Shown here: positions 1 to 11,400 of the stretch, in pieces
Layout: each line of letters opens with the position of its first letter
Numbering within the stretch: the first letter of the stretch is position 1
Assembly: GCF_000004195.4 (NCBI RefSeq)
Contig: NC_030681.2
Coordinates: 141,790,006-141,854,005 of the forward strand
Direction of reading: 5' to 3'
DNA: 64,000 bases
Source of the DNA: Xenopus tropicalis
Lineage: Eukaryota; Chordata; Amphibia; Anura; Pipidae
Position numbers and translations under genes: made by a program
The notes under the pieces: model-generated
Databases searched by the model: none
The model's input: only the letters and a program-made list of their open reading frames with translations
Told to the model about the DNA's origin: nothing

Positions 1-59
1 ACCTGGAACTGCAGTTACCCAGTGACTAACTCTGCAAAGTTTAGGGACCCTAGGATTAA

Positions 60-345
60 TAGTTAAGGAGCGGCGGCAGCAGTTTAAATTTAAACCAATA
101 AAAGTCAAAAATTGTGATTGGTGGCCCGCCCACTTTTTCTAACCTTGAGTCAAAGTCACTCAGTGACAAACAGTGGGCACCCTGGCATAGTGTTAGAATG
201 ACAGCATTTTAAATTTAAACCAATAAAAATCAATGGATGAAATCTGATTGGCTGTTAGTGGCTCCGCCCACTTTTTTCTAACTTTGAAAAAATACCCAGA
301 AAATACCCCAAAAAAATAACCACTGGCAAATAACTCTGGAAAGTA
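60..345 (+). repeat. Satellite-like ~160-bp repeat, left cluster
   Basis: Repeated motifs TTTAAATTTAAACCAATAAA, GATTGGCTGTTAGTGGC and CTAACTTTGA recur at about 130-160-bp spacing. The same family forms the larger cluster at 3.06-4.13 kb. Confidence 0.7.
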
Positions 346-615
346 CCCCCAATTGCCCCCACAGACAGTACCCCCATACACAGTGCCCCAATACACAGTA
401 CCCACAATTGCCCCCATACACGATCCTTCTTCAGTGGCTCCTGCTCCTTATGCAATGGCGACAGGCCCTTTTATAAAGTTGCGCCCCGTGCGTACATGTG
501 ATGTCAGTACGCACAGGACGCAACCTTATAAAAGGGCCTGTCGCCGCCATATAAGAAGCCGCGCAAGGAGCGGGAGCGCCTGGCTTTAGCCAGCGCATCC
601 CGCTATCGCGGATAG
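345..615. repeat. Minisatellite plus GC-rich palindrome (same family as 27.8-28.9 kb)
   Basis: Short CAGTACCCCCATACA-type units (about 350-420) are followed by a hairpin. GGCCCTTTTATAAAGTTGCG is mirrored by CGCAACCTTATAAAAGGGCC (about 462-541). The unit and hairpin match the element at 27.81-28.91 kb in the opposite orientation. Confidence 0.65.
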
Positions 616-639
616 TTCCATGGATGTCAAAGACCCCCA

Positions 640-970
640 GAAAAGCACATATTTTTGGGAAGGACAGATTCTGATGAATCTAAAATAGCTAAAGATGTCT
701 TTCTGCACCAAACAACAAAGCTTTCCTAAACTTAGCAGTATTTATGCCATTTCTAAAAATTGCCTAAAAATGTTACAATTTTCCGCATTTAACTCACACG
801 TGATGGGGTGACATGATGCCCAATATGCACAGATGTACCAAACAGGTGGCATCCATGGACCCCGAATGATAATAGCGCACAATTGTACTGACAGCACACT
901 TCCACTAACTGTCACAGGCACAAGCAACCATAATGGGCAATTTCATAGCCTGGTATCATAAATCATTAGC
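640..970. repeat. Diverged fragment of the internal repeat of the piggyBac-type element
   Basis: CATATTTTTGGGAAG, GATTCTGATGAATCTAAAAT and the following cysteine-codon-free stretch resemble the thrice-repeated module at 20.22-21.25 kb. No coding potential is seen. Confidence 0.4.
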
Positions 971-1271
971 TGCCCTTTAAAATTGCAAAAAGACGATTGG
1001 TGGGGAAATGTGAATGCAGCCACTGAAAAAGTCAAAACAGCACCCGAGCACTTCTTTGACAGACACGCTTCGATGTACTGGGACTGGGGGTCAAGGGAGA
1101 GTCCAAAAACTAAGGAAGGGGCAAGAATCCCCCCCACTGAGAAAACGAATGAATGGAAATCTTACAACTCCGAATGCTTGTTTACTCCTGATCTACAATT
1201 TTCTTTACTGTATGTACCTTGCAAAATGTTCAATAAAAACAACACATTGAGCAAAAAAAAAAAAAAAATGA

Positions 1272-1364
1272 GGAAGGATTCCTAAGGGAGTCGAACCCTG
1301 GTTATCCCACCCAGCCCGCCAGCTCCAGGGCCGACTCCCTAACCACTAGGCTGTCCTTCCTCCT
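1272..1364 (-). tRNA. tRNA-like locus (pseudo-tRNA or tRNA-derived SINE)
   Basis: On the minus strand GGAAGGA and TCCTTCC could pair as an acceptor stem. An A-box-like CAGCCTAGTGGTTAGGG and a perfect B box GGTTCGACTCC follow with long-variable-arm spacing. A run of T residues (pol III terminator) begins within about 10 bases after the stem. The anticodon stem pairs poorly, so this may be a pseudogene or SINE head; the amino acid was not assigned. Confidence 0.5.
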
Positions 1365-1374
1365 AACTGTAATA

Positions 1375-3055
1375 GGTGCTTTTTAGTCTGTTGTCCTAGT
1401 GTGTTGTCCGTTACAGAAGAGCAGTTGGCGTCTTCTGTGGAAATGAAACATGCGAAAGCCCGCCGCTCCCACCGACCCCTGTGTAACTAGGGGGGCTGTC
1501 TCATAAGTAGAGAGTTTGTGCGCAGCTCTATGTTTAACATCAAAACAGGCAAAAACAAATCTGTTTGAAAAACGTTTGACCTGAAAGCAGGGGCTTGTGT
1601 GCCCATCCCAGCTGGACCCAATAAAGAAAATCTTCTTGCGTAAGGGCAGGGGCAAACTCCACTGACACCCAATGCACTGACTTTTAATTAACACATTAAA
1701 TCAATGAGCTGCTTATTATAGATGAACGTGAGCTGGTTAGATTACACACAAAAAGGGGCATGCCCTTTATGGAAAAGGTATAAGTCTGTTTAAAGATACC
1801 TAGAGAACTGTGGTATGTTAATATCCCCTGGTGCCTTTTTCTCTCCTTCCTAACCTTTTTATTTTATTTTTTTTTTTTTTTTTTATCTTTCTTTCCCCCT
1901 ATCTTTCTTTCCCCTTCTCCCCTCTCTATCCTTTTCTTCCTCTCTCCTTCTTCCTTCTTACTCCCTACCTATGTTTTAGGTAGAGTATAAGTTACGGTTT
2001 GCTGAACATGTATAGCCTGAAACTTACATTTGTACTGTTAAAACCATGTGTAATGGCTACTGATATGTTGTTTATTTCCCTTTCTTAGGAAAAAATAAAA
2101 ATTGTCAAATTTAAAAAAAAAAGGGGGCATGCCAACATTGTTTGTACTGCGCACGTGTGTTAATGGGGGGCCCTATATAAATAGTTCATTTCTTTAACCA
2201 GCACTCTTTATTTAAAAACAACGTACAGACAGAATCTTCATTCCGGTTATCAAGAGTGGATTCATTTGACCATTAATTATATCAGAGCTAGTAACTATAA
2301 ATTTTCATCATATTGTTACATTGCATGTAGATTTGTTCACCTAATTCCCCCGCCCCCCCAATTTTTATTTATTACACTTATTTCTAAGGGTTTCAATAAT
2401 ATTTATGGTACCTAGTACATTTACCATTTACACAACACACAGCAGGTTCAGTTTCATCAGAAGCACAGAAATGCCAACTAACCCCATGTGACTAGGGTCA
2501 TAGTGATCCAATTCTGGATTATTTAGAAACTAATACCTCTTCACTCAAAAAGGAAACATAAAAGAAAGGTCTTAAAAATGCCTGGAATGGATCATCATCA
2601 TCTCCTAATGACACAGGGTTGGTCAGTGTCTCTGAGAGCTTGTGTTTGGTGATTATCCAGTAAAGTTAATCAGTTATGTGGCCAGGTTTGTACAACTTTT
2701 TTTGCATTCTTGTAGGCTAAAAGGTGCGTTTTGGGCTTTGGGTACCATTAACTATAACGACGTAAAATGGATTTTAGCCTCTGGATGTTTATGTTAAAAG
2801 GTATTTGCCAGATTCCTTTCATTTGGGGTGTTCGGTGGCTTATCCATTGATAAAATTGTATGTCATACTATTTCTTAAAGGAGACATTTTATATAAGTTC
2901 ATATTCAGTTATAATATTCATCCTCCCTCAAAATGTGAGATGCAGAAAGAAAGATGTTTTGAAAGCATTTTACTTCTTAAAACTGTCATTATGTGAGAGC
3001 AGCATAGTCAAGTATTAAAATAAAAGCACTTCCTTCTATTTTACATGGTTTAGTG
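1375..3055. other. Non-coding stretch with a TATA-containing repeat
   Basis: No exon was recognised. AAAGGGGCATGCC occurs near 1753 and AAAGGGGGCATGCC near 2118, a direct repeat flanking a pyrimidine-rich tract (1845-1960). It is followed by CCCTATATAAATAG at about 2170, which might be part of an old LTR. The rest is A/T-rich single-copy-looking DNA. Confidence 0.3.
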
Positions 3056-3059
3056 CATT

Positions 3060-4130
3060 GTAAAATGTGAGAATAACAGCATTTTAAATTTAAACCAATA
3101 AAAGTCAATGGATGAAATCTGATTGGCTGTTAGTGACCCAACCCACTTTTCCTATTTTTGAACTGCCGTCCCCCAGTGACAAACTTTTCAAAGTTTGGGG
3201 ACTCAGGGCATAAAAATTGTGAGACTGACAGCATTTTACACATCACCATTAAAAAGTAAATAGGTGAAATGTGATGTGGCTGTTGGTGGTTCCACCCACT
3301 TTTTTCTAACTTTGAAACAATACCCAGAAAATACCCAAAAAATAACCACTGGCAAATACCCAGTGACTAACTCTGGGTTAAAAACCCTGGAATTAATACT
3401 TAATTAAATATAAACCAATAAAATTTAACGGGTGGAAATGGATTGGCTGTTGGTGGCTCCACCCAATTGTTCTAACCCTGAATATGTAGTCAGCCGGTGA
3501 CTTACTGTGCATTTTAAATTTTAAGTCCCCTAGTGGCCCTGGTGTTAATACTGTGAGAATGGCAGCAGGTTGAATTTCCCCATTGAAAATCAACAGTTAA
3601 AATCTGATTGGCTGTTGGTGGCTCCACCCACTTTTTCTAACTCTGAATCGCAGTTACCTGGTGCCTAACCCTGCAAAGTTTGGGGACCCCGGTGTTATTA
3701 CTGTGAGAATGGCAGCAGGGTGGATTTCCGCAAAGTCAATAGGTAAAATCTGATTGGTTGTTCGCAGCTCTGCCCACTTTTGGGCATCCAACAATCATCA
3801 TATTTTCATTCAGGCTGACCCTATGAGTATGTGATTCAAGTTTGGGGAGTGGTGTAGCCTCAAAGCTGTAAGATTTGCAGCAGTTTCAATTTCCCCATAA
3901 AAATCAATGGGTGATATTTGATTGGCTGGTGTTGGCCCCTCCCACTTTGGGGTCATCCAACAAATGTTGCTGTTTCATTCGGGGTGACCCCATTATTATG
4001 TTATTCAAGTTTGGGGGGTCTAGCTTCAAAGCTGTAAGAGTGGCAGCAGTTTGAAAATCTTCCCTGTCAAAGTCAATGGGAAAATTGGGGTGTTTGAAGC
4101 GGCGCCACAAAAAGACAGGGGGCCGGATCG
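3060..4130 (+). repeat. Satellite-like tandem repeat, ~160-bp unit, ~6-7 diverged copies
   Basis: GTGAGAATGGCAGCAG-type starts recur near 3219, 3551, 3707, 3868 and 4033. Each is followed by a CCAAT-containing segment, TGATTGGCTGTTGGTGG, CCACCCACTTTTTCTAAC and AAAGTTTGGGGACCC. Copies differ by about 15-30% by eye. Confidence 0.75.
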
Positions 4131-4419
4131 CTTAGAAAAGCACAAGCAACCTGCTCCGCTATAGGGAGAAGAAGTGTGGGGAGTTTGGGTGTTGTACCCC
4201 TAAAACTGTAGGAGGAGTAGCGTTTAGAAAATGGGGGGCGCTAAGAATAAGAAGCGGAAGAATAAGCCAAAGTGGAAGAACAGAAGGTTGGGGGTTTCAA
4301 CCCAACACAATAATCTAGACCTATCTCCCCCACGTCTAGGCATAGGTACATGGTCAATTGATCTGATAAATTACAACATATTTTAATAAGTAATAGATTT
4401 ACTTTGGGGTTTTTGTATA

Positions 4420-4700
4420 ATCATGTATACACTATTGACTTTGAAGGCAATGGTCCCACTTCCCTTGATTGTGCATTTGTTATGCTTGTCAGGGGTTGTG
4501 GGACTAAAGGGCTGATATGAGTCATGTGGGTGGGCTTGAATTCTTTTGTATATAAAGTGTTATTGAGTGGATTTGTTACTAGGGTTGATACGGTGAACAA
4601 GGTCCTAGACCAGGACCGAAACGTTGATGTACTAATCATGCAGTTATTGACAATAAAGTGAAGTAACGGAGACAGGAGTGCGCATCATTTTTGGAAATAT
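4420..4700 (+). mobile_element. 3' end of a retroelement, possibly Penelope-like
   Basis: A hairpin AGGTCCTAGACCAGGACC is directly followed by GAAACGTTGATG and, about 30 bases later, CAATAAAGTG. A stem followed by GAAACGTT near the 3' end is typical of vertebrate Penelope-like retroelement tails. The assignment is tentative. Confidence 0.4.
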
Positions 4701-4809
4701 ATATAAGAAACAACCATATGCAGCACCCGTGTATTTAGTGAGTGAGAATAGCAGAAAAAAAAGGGAGTGCGGACTCTTCGGAATAATATATATATATATA
4801 TATATATAA

Positions 4810-5055
4810 ACATTAAGAGATCTACTGCCAGCCAGATTTTTACAAATATGAGGGTGAAGACACACAGAGCTACTTAGTAGCAGCTACTTTTCATGCCTAC
4901 TAAACACCAGAAAATCCCCTGCCATAGACAATACTGAGAATTGCTGCTAAAACACACGTAGAGACAATTATCAGTAAATGATCAGCATTGTCTATTTCTG
5001 TAGCCGTAACAAGTAGCTGCTACTAGTAGCTCTGTGTGTCTTCACCCTATCAGTT
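4810..5055. repeat. MITE with ~40-bp inverted termini (also at 60.02-60.20 kb)
   Basis: GGGTGAAGACACACAGAGCT near 4853 is mirrored by AGCTCTGTGTGTCTTCACCC near 5029, with AGTAGCAGCTACTTTT inside. The core (GAAAATCCCCTGCCATAGAC) recurs near 60096. Preceded by a (TA)n run at 4787-4808. Confidence 0.65.
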
Positions 5056-5305
5056 TCAACTCACACCATCCATTATTTACTTAATGAAAAAAGGCTCAAA
5101 GTTAAGAGAGTGAGGAAGACAAGATAAGACAAGATGAAGATATATAGTGGATAATTTCCCCCCTATAGTAAATTATAAGGATATTATAGGTCATAGAGAA
5201 ATTCCAAGACCATATGGAGGCACAAGGCCTAGGGATGAGTGCTTTTATACAGGTCATGGAACTCAAAAGGACAGTTGGTCTCATGTGGGAAGAAGGGACA
5301 GTTAC

Positions 5306-5441
5306 CTGTATTTGTTTTTTTGAGTTATAATACTTGCGCAGATTGTCTTCATTTTCCTTGATGTCTTTATCTACAGAATGCACAGACTGCTGCAAAATAG
5401 CCATCGGGCCTCCAAAGTTTCTGAGCTCTTCCTCCAAATGA
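5306..5441 (-). CDS. smc6: SMC6 coding exon 17 (return coiled coil; last exon on the left)
   Basis: Encodes [20 protein letters not shown] and ends [10 protein letters not shown], matching the return coiled coil. The donor GTAACT is intact and phase 0, so a further exon is expected downstream. None appears in the 5.3 kb to the left edge; its partner by sequence and phase is the exon at 59027-59107. Confidence 0.93.
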
Positions 5442-8400
5442 CTAAAAAAATTAAGTTTTAATGGAAATTAGTGGCTGAGATATTTCTTAAACACATGTTG
5501 CTAATAAAGGAGAATGACATAAACGGCGATTTTGAGCGTTGTGTAGCTCAGTGGGTAAAAGACACAATGCTTGAAATTCCTCCCATTAACTCTGGATGAC
5601 AAGCGCCTGAAAGCATTTGTGCACTTTCGTTATAGGTGACTATTGCTCAGAAACATTAACTGCAGGTAGAATTCCCCCCGCCCACCAAGCTAAAAACAAA
5701 CTGGTGACAAAACACTCCAAACTGCCAAAAGAATTTGTGTAATGAAAGATAATCCTAGTGACCATCCCCTCCTGCACCTACTCTGGTTTGTATATTATCT
5801 AAAGATATTAATATTTTAGTTCGTCTTTCTTATAGCTGAAGGTTTTGGTTTATTTAACGCAATATGTTTGCCCTCTGCTCTGTTCTGGTTAGCCATGTTT
5901 TGTGAAAGTAGAGACCCATCCAGTCTATTGTGTTCAATTAATACTTAGGGTGGCCAAACAGAGTCGACAAGATAGGCTATCTGACCCATCTGTACCCAAT
6001 TTTCTCCAGTAATGTCACCACCCACACCACATCCCTCCTCTGCTCTTGGGTTGGGTGGGGGCCATAGAACCAGCCATCTCAAACCTCCAAAGACTCCAGG
6101 GCTCTCCAGACCTAGGATGAATGACACCTTTATTAAGCAATGTTTTGTAGCAGCTATGTGTCCTTTCTTCCAACATGCTTGTTCCAAAATGTTTCTTAAT
6201 AAAGGTGTTATGCTTTTTAAATCTCAAGTACCATAAAACGCCTGGATTTTTAAGATTGTGATGGTGGTGTTAACTGGCCAGAAGCATTGGGCCAGTTTGG
6301 GCATGGATTAGGTCATTCCTGGTTGATTTCAGATTGTACTAATATTTTTATTTGAACTTAATGTTCTGTTTATTCGATTTTTTTGAGAAAAAGCTCAAAG
6401 GTTCTCACTATTTATTCCTAGCTAAGAAAAGGCTTATTAAATAGCAAAAAGCAGCAAACCATAGCATGTACAGGAAAGGGGAATTCATAAAAAACCTACC
6501 TTATTTCTGCTTCAACATCACGACTTAAGAGAGCGGCCCTGCGAATGTCCGATGAATAGTAACGGTTTGTATAAACCTGGTCGCCTTCACCTGTAAAGGC
6601 CTCGCGGCAGTTTCTAGGGGGGACCCTTTTCTGCATTATTTCTCTTGCTTCAGTCTTATCCTGCAGGGAATATATATGGTCAAAAACATGTTATTATCCC
6701 ACAAAGCTTCTCCAAATTAAGGTATAGCCCAGACATTGCCAAACTGTTATGCTAACCTCAGGTGGCAGTGGGCAATAAGTTACAACTGCTGGCAAATGCC
6801 AATATTGTGTTGTGTTGCAAGAGCCAAAACTGTGTTGTGTTGCTGCAACTGTAAGTGCATAGATGTACAAGGTGTGTATCAACACACATATAACTATCTT
6901 ACCACCCAACGCCGCCTAGGAAAATTCCCCAGGAGGAAACAGGCTAAAAAGATAAGACAAACATGGCATTTCACTTCATTACTAATTACCTTAATAATTA
7001 ATATTGTCTCGATGCCTCTCATATCAATCAGGCAATTTGCCACCACGGGATGGTCGATTTCCAAAGCAGTCAACACAGTTGGATGGTTGGGATGAAAGGT
7101 GGCTCTGTAAGTGAATATGGTGGGATAAAATCGTACATCTGAGGAAGGTATGTGGTTGAGTGTGGTGTGAATACGTTATCATGCTGAATTATGCAGAATA
7201 AATCCTTCCAGTTCAATTAAATTTGAATCACATTTTTTTGTCCACGGTATGCTTGGTGGAAAGTATCAGAATTTTCCACTTATGCCCCATTTTTTGTTAT
7301 GAGGGATAAAATCACACACAGAAAGTTAACTTTATTTTTACTGTCTACAAAATATTAGCCCCAGCCCTGAAATTTTAAATTAAATTTTCCTAGATTTTGA
7401 AAAGATGCCCCAGCTCAGGCAAAGGGTGCACTCTGATGCTGCTCTCTGGTGATTTTCATATGACCTTCAAGTTCATTTACTTTTATAGAAACAAGGGGTC
7501 AAACAGGATTATGGGATGTAATTCATGGCCCCTAGTGTCCCCTATCACATGCATCCTCTATTTCCAATTATATACTTTGAAAACTTTCCAAAACAGAACC
7601 TAAATATGGTCACCATAGTAGACCAATTAATCAAATGTAATGGTCAGGCACAAATAAATACAAAAATGGCTTTGGGAACTCAGAGAGGATAAACACTAAA
7701 GCTAGCTGTCATTTTACAACAAATAGTGTTTCAAAAGCTCAAGTGAAGGCAGCAATAGCTCCTATAGGGGTTTATGCATTCCATTATAGGAGGAGGTTAA
7801 TTACACAATTCTCACCTCTGGCTAACATCATAGACATTATTCCGAAACTCGCTGACAATAATTTGTGGTCTTCTGCCTTGTGAATGTTGTTGTGACATTA
7901 TATTTTGAAGCATTCTTTCGTCGTGGTGATTATCACAACAGAAGGCAAACAGGAGCCCTTTAAGACAACACTCAACTGCAAGTGCCAACTCTTGATCTTT
8001 CAGATGGATGTAGGCACCTAGGGATGAAACAAAGGAAGTCAGGCAATAAAATTAATAATAATATTATAAATAAATAAGTTGAATTAGCAAGACTCACCCA
8101 AAGGTCCAAAAGGCTTTTTTCTAAAGTGGCCTAGATTATAAGCCTCATCAATTGCAGCCAGAAGGGATGGGATATTCTGCCCAAATCTCTTTAACCGGTC
8201 CGTCTTACTCTCACGTAGCTCCCTCAGCTGTCTCTTGTGCTGCTCCAGCCTTTGTTTTACATTCCGCTCTTCATTTCTTTTTCAATTGGAAAAAAAATAC
8301 AATAAGCATCCATATTTCATTAGTGCACAGGGACAACAAGCAGTAAGGATAATGGCACACCATGATATTTCTAAGTGCTCTGTAGCTGTGATTTTCCTTG

Positions 8401-11400
8401 GGAAAAGTGGCAATAAAGTAATGGATGGAATTGTCTTCACTCAATTCCCATGGGACAAATGAACTTGGCATTAAGTATGGCATACATGCATAGCTGCTGC
8501 TGAAAACTGCAGCCAAATGTCACACATGGCTCTATGCACCAGCAGGATGAAAAATTTCTATAAATGAGAAACATTTCTATATTATTTCAACTTATATAAC
8601 ACTATGTAAAAAACTGAAAACATTATACATGTTTCTGACTCCCCTATTGCCTAGAGCAGCGCTATACTGGTTTTAGTAGCTGGAAACATGCTTCTGAACC
8701 TGGAAGTGCTGCATACAGTGGCATCTACAGGCTGTGGGGTTTAGACCCTTATGGTGCTTGTTTCACTCTGGACTAAAAATGAATACTATCTGATAAAATG
8801 GCGCCTTTATTGGAGCTCCCTATAGATTTGCTATGGTCCCTGTCTGTGTTTCAAACAGAGGGGTGGGCATGTCATATCATTTTCTGCCAGAAGCACAGTA
8901 GGAGGGGGTAGCCAATCACAGCCCTGCAGTCACACAAGCAAAGACAGGCTTCAGTACCCTATCAGGTCAGCCTAGCTGCTGATTGGTTCCTATCCTACAA
9001 TGCAGCGTGCTGAGTGAAGCACTTCCAAGCTAGTGTGGTTTTTCAATAAATCAACCCCAAAAACTACCTCTTAAAGCACATTCCTTCTATATTTAGATGA
9101 GTACAATTCATTGGCACAATATGGTTTTTCACACAATATTTCCCCTTTAAATTATAATTAATCAGCTAAGAAAAACAACATCAAAGTTTGAAAAAAACTG
9201 TGTGTCCTTTATACTATGTCATATTTAACGGCGAATATTCCAGTTTCCTAGCTGGTTACAGGTTGGAATATTCCTTTGGCTGCAAATATAATAATTCTCT
9301 TAATTTTTACAGAAATTCTTGGTCCAACCCCATCAATGCATGGATACACAAACACACACACGTACACTAGTGAACATGGCAAAAATGTTTATCATTTCAT
9401 ACTCAATTCTGATACGCTCTTCCTTATGCTTCTCAATCGCCTCTTGTAGCTGCTTAATTTCCTGACCAATGGTAATTTCGTTATTATGAAGTTTTTCCTT
9501 CCTCTCCGTTATTTGGGCTATCTCTTGCTGCCGTGCCATCTTTTCACTCTCAGATGCATTACCATCCCTAATACAAGAAGATACAGAACACCACGACCAT
9601 CAATAATTCTGTGTGGGTCCTTTACACAAAAACACAAGAATACTTGCAGCAATGTCTTTACTGTTTAGTTCTTTCCCATGGAGAAAGGTAAACACACAAA
9701 AAAATGCCTCCTACCTTTTTTTCAGTTCCTCAATACGTTTGCTCAGTTGTTCTGCATCCTTTTGTAAACGTTTTAATTCCATTATTTGCCGGTTATACGA
9801 CGCCTAGGAAGATAAATTGTCCTTGTTACAGTTCTGTATCGCAAACAAGGATCCAACAAATCTGCTGGAGCCACAACCTCCCTCTCTGCTCTACTGGTGC
9901 TAGTGACAGGTTGGGCTGGCTCTCAGCCTGTGTATAAACGCAGGCCGAGAATCAGTCGATCTGCTGTCTTCTGCCCACACTGGATCAGCCTGGCTACAGA
10001 CACACAGAGCAGATTTCAGAGAGAAAATGTATTCTCATTCGCTTCTGCCCCAAAATCCACTCCAGGTGACTGCACCCCAGCTGACACAGTGCCTGTGAGT
10101 GGGGACACAGAAGTGCACAGAGGCCAGCGGATCAGTTGTGTCACATAGCAATTTCTTCTAGTGGGATTATAAATTAACATGAAGGGTGATAAGAAAGGTT
10201 GTGAGCTGTCAGTCAGAGGGAAAAGGTGCTTAGGCTAGGCTAAACATATAAGCTAAGGGAAAACAGAAATTAAGGGAAATAGTTACACATTATAGTTAGA
10301 ACAGTGATCCCCAATCAGTGGCTACTTTATTTAGTAGTAAATCTTGTTTTTATTCAATCAAAACTTGCCCCCAATTCAGGAATTCAAAAATAACTACCTG
10401 GAGAGCAACGTCCAAGGGGCTAGTGACATGTTGCTCACTAGCCCCTTGGACGTTGCTCTCCAGGTAGTTATTTTTGAATTCCTGAATTGGGGGCAAGTTT
10501 TGATTGAATAAAAACAAGATTTACTACTAAATAAAGACTCTTGATAGTGTGCCTACCTAATAGCCAATCTTAGCCCTTACTTGCCACCTCCATGAACTTT
10601 TATGATGCTTGTGTTGCTCTCCAAGTCTTTTTACATTTGAGTGTGGCTCACGAATAAGAAAGGTTGGGGACCCCTGGTCTTGAATATAATTAGAGCAGCA
10701 GTGACTAACTAACCTGCTAACCTTCCATTTAAAAAGAGTGGATATTGGGACCCACCCTGAAGCAGACATAATTGAGTGTCCATTTGATTTTAAAAAAATA
10801 ATGAGAGGAACCAAAAGTTGGAGGGGCCTAAGAAAAGGTCAAAGCCCTGACAGCAGTAATCACTTTTATCTCCAAAGTGTCCTTTCTCTTGGCTGACAGT
10901 CCTTTACCCACATTGCTTGTGTAAACAAGTTCATGGAAAAAATGGAAGATGAACATACTAATGTACGAGACTGCTTTTAAAGAAAGAACTAAGCATTACC
11001 TCAGCGTCGTTATAGGATTTCCTTTTTTTTGGGACATCATCTTTTAGAGCTATGACTTTGGGCTTCAGTTCTGCAGCTTCCTGAGTGATCTTATCAAGCT
11101 CCCCTTGTTTAGCCCGGAACTTCTCTTCAGCAATATTAACTTTGCCCTGAAATGTAAAAACTTTCATTTAACTGATCTGAACCAGGAAGCGTTAAGGGGG
11201 CCATAAATGGTCTGATAGATCCTGCTGACTCAGCCCCTCCAGACTGAGGCAACAACTTATTGGGCCTGCTCGTCAGCATTCCATACCATAAGGTCAAAAA
11301 TTGGCCCGATATCTATTTGGCAGGTTTGAAAAACCCATCAGACGATTTCAGCATAAAAAATGGAATTTATTCATACTTTTTGAAGGGACATGTTACAGTG

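Noticed and set aside
1..5300. Searched for SMC6 exon 18 downstream of exon 17
   Set aside because: No sequence resembling [15 protein letters not shown] or any later exon exists on the minus strand here.
5540..5640. TGTAGCTCAGTGGGTAA resembles a tRNA A box
   Set aside because: No B box or cloverleaf follows; at best a SINE relic.
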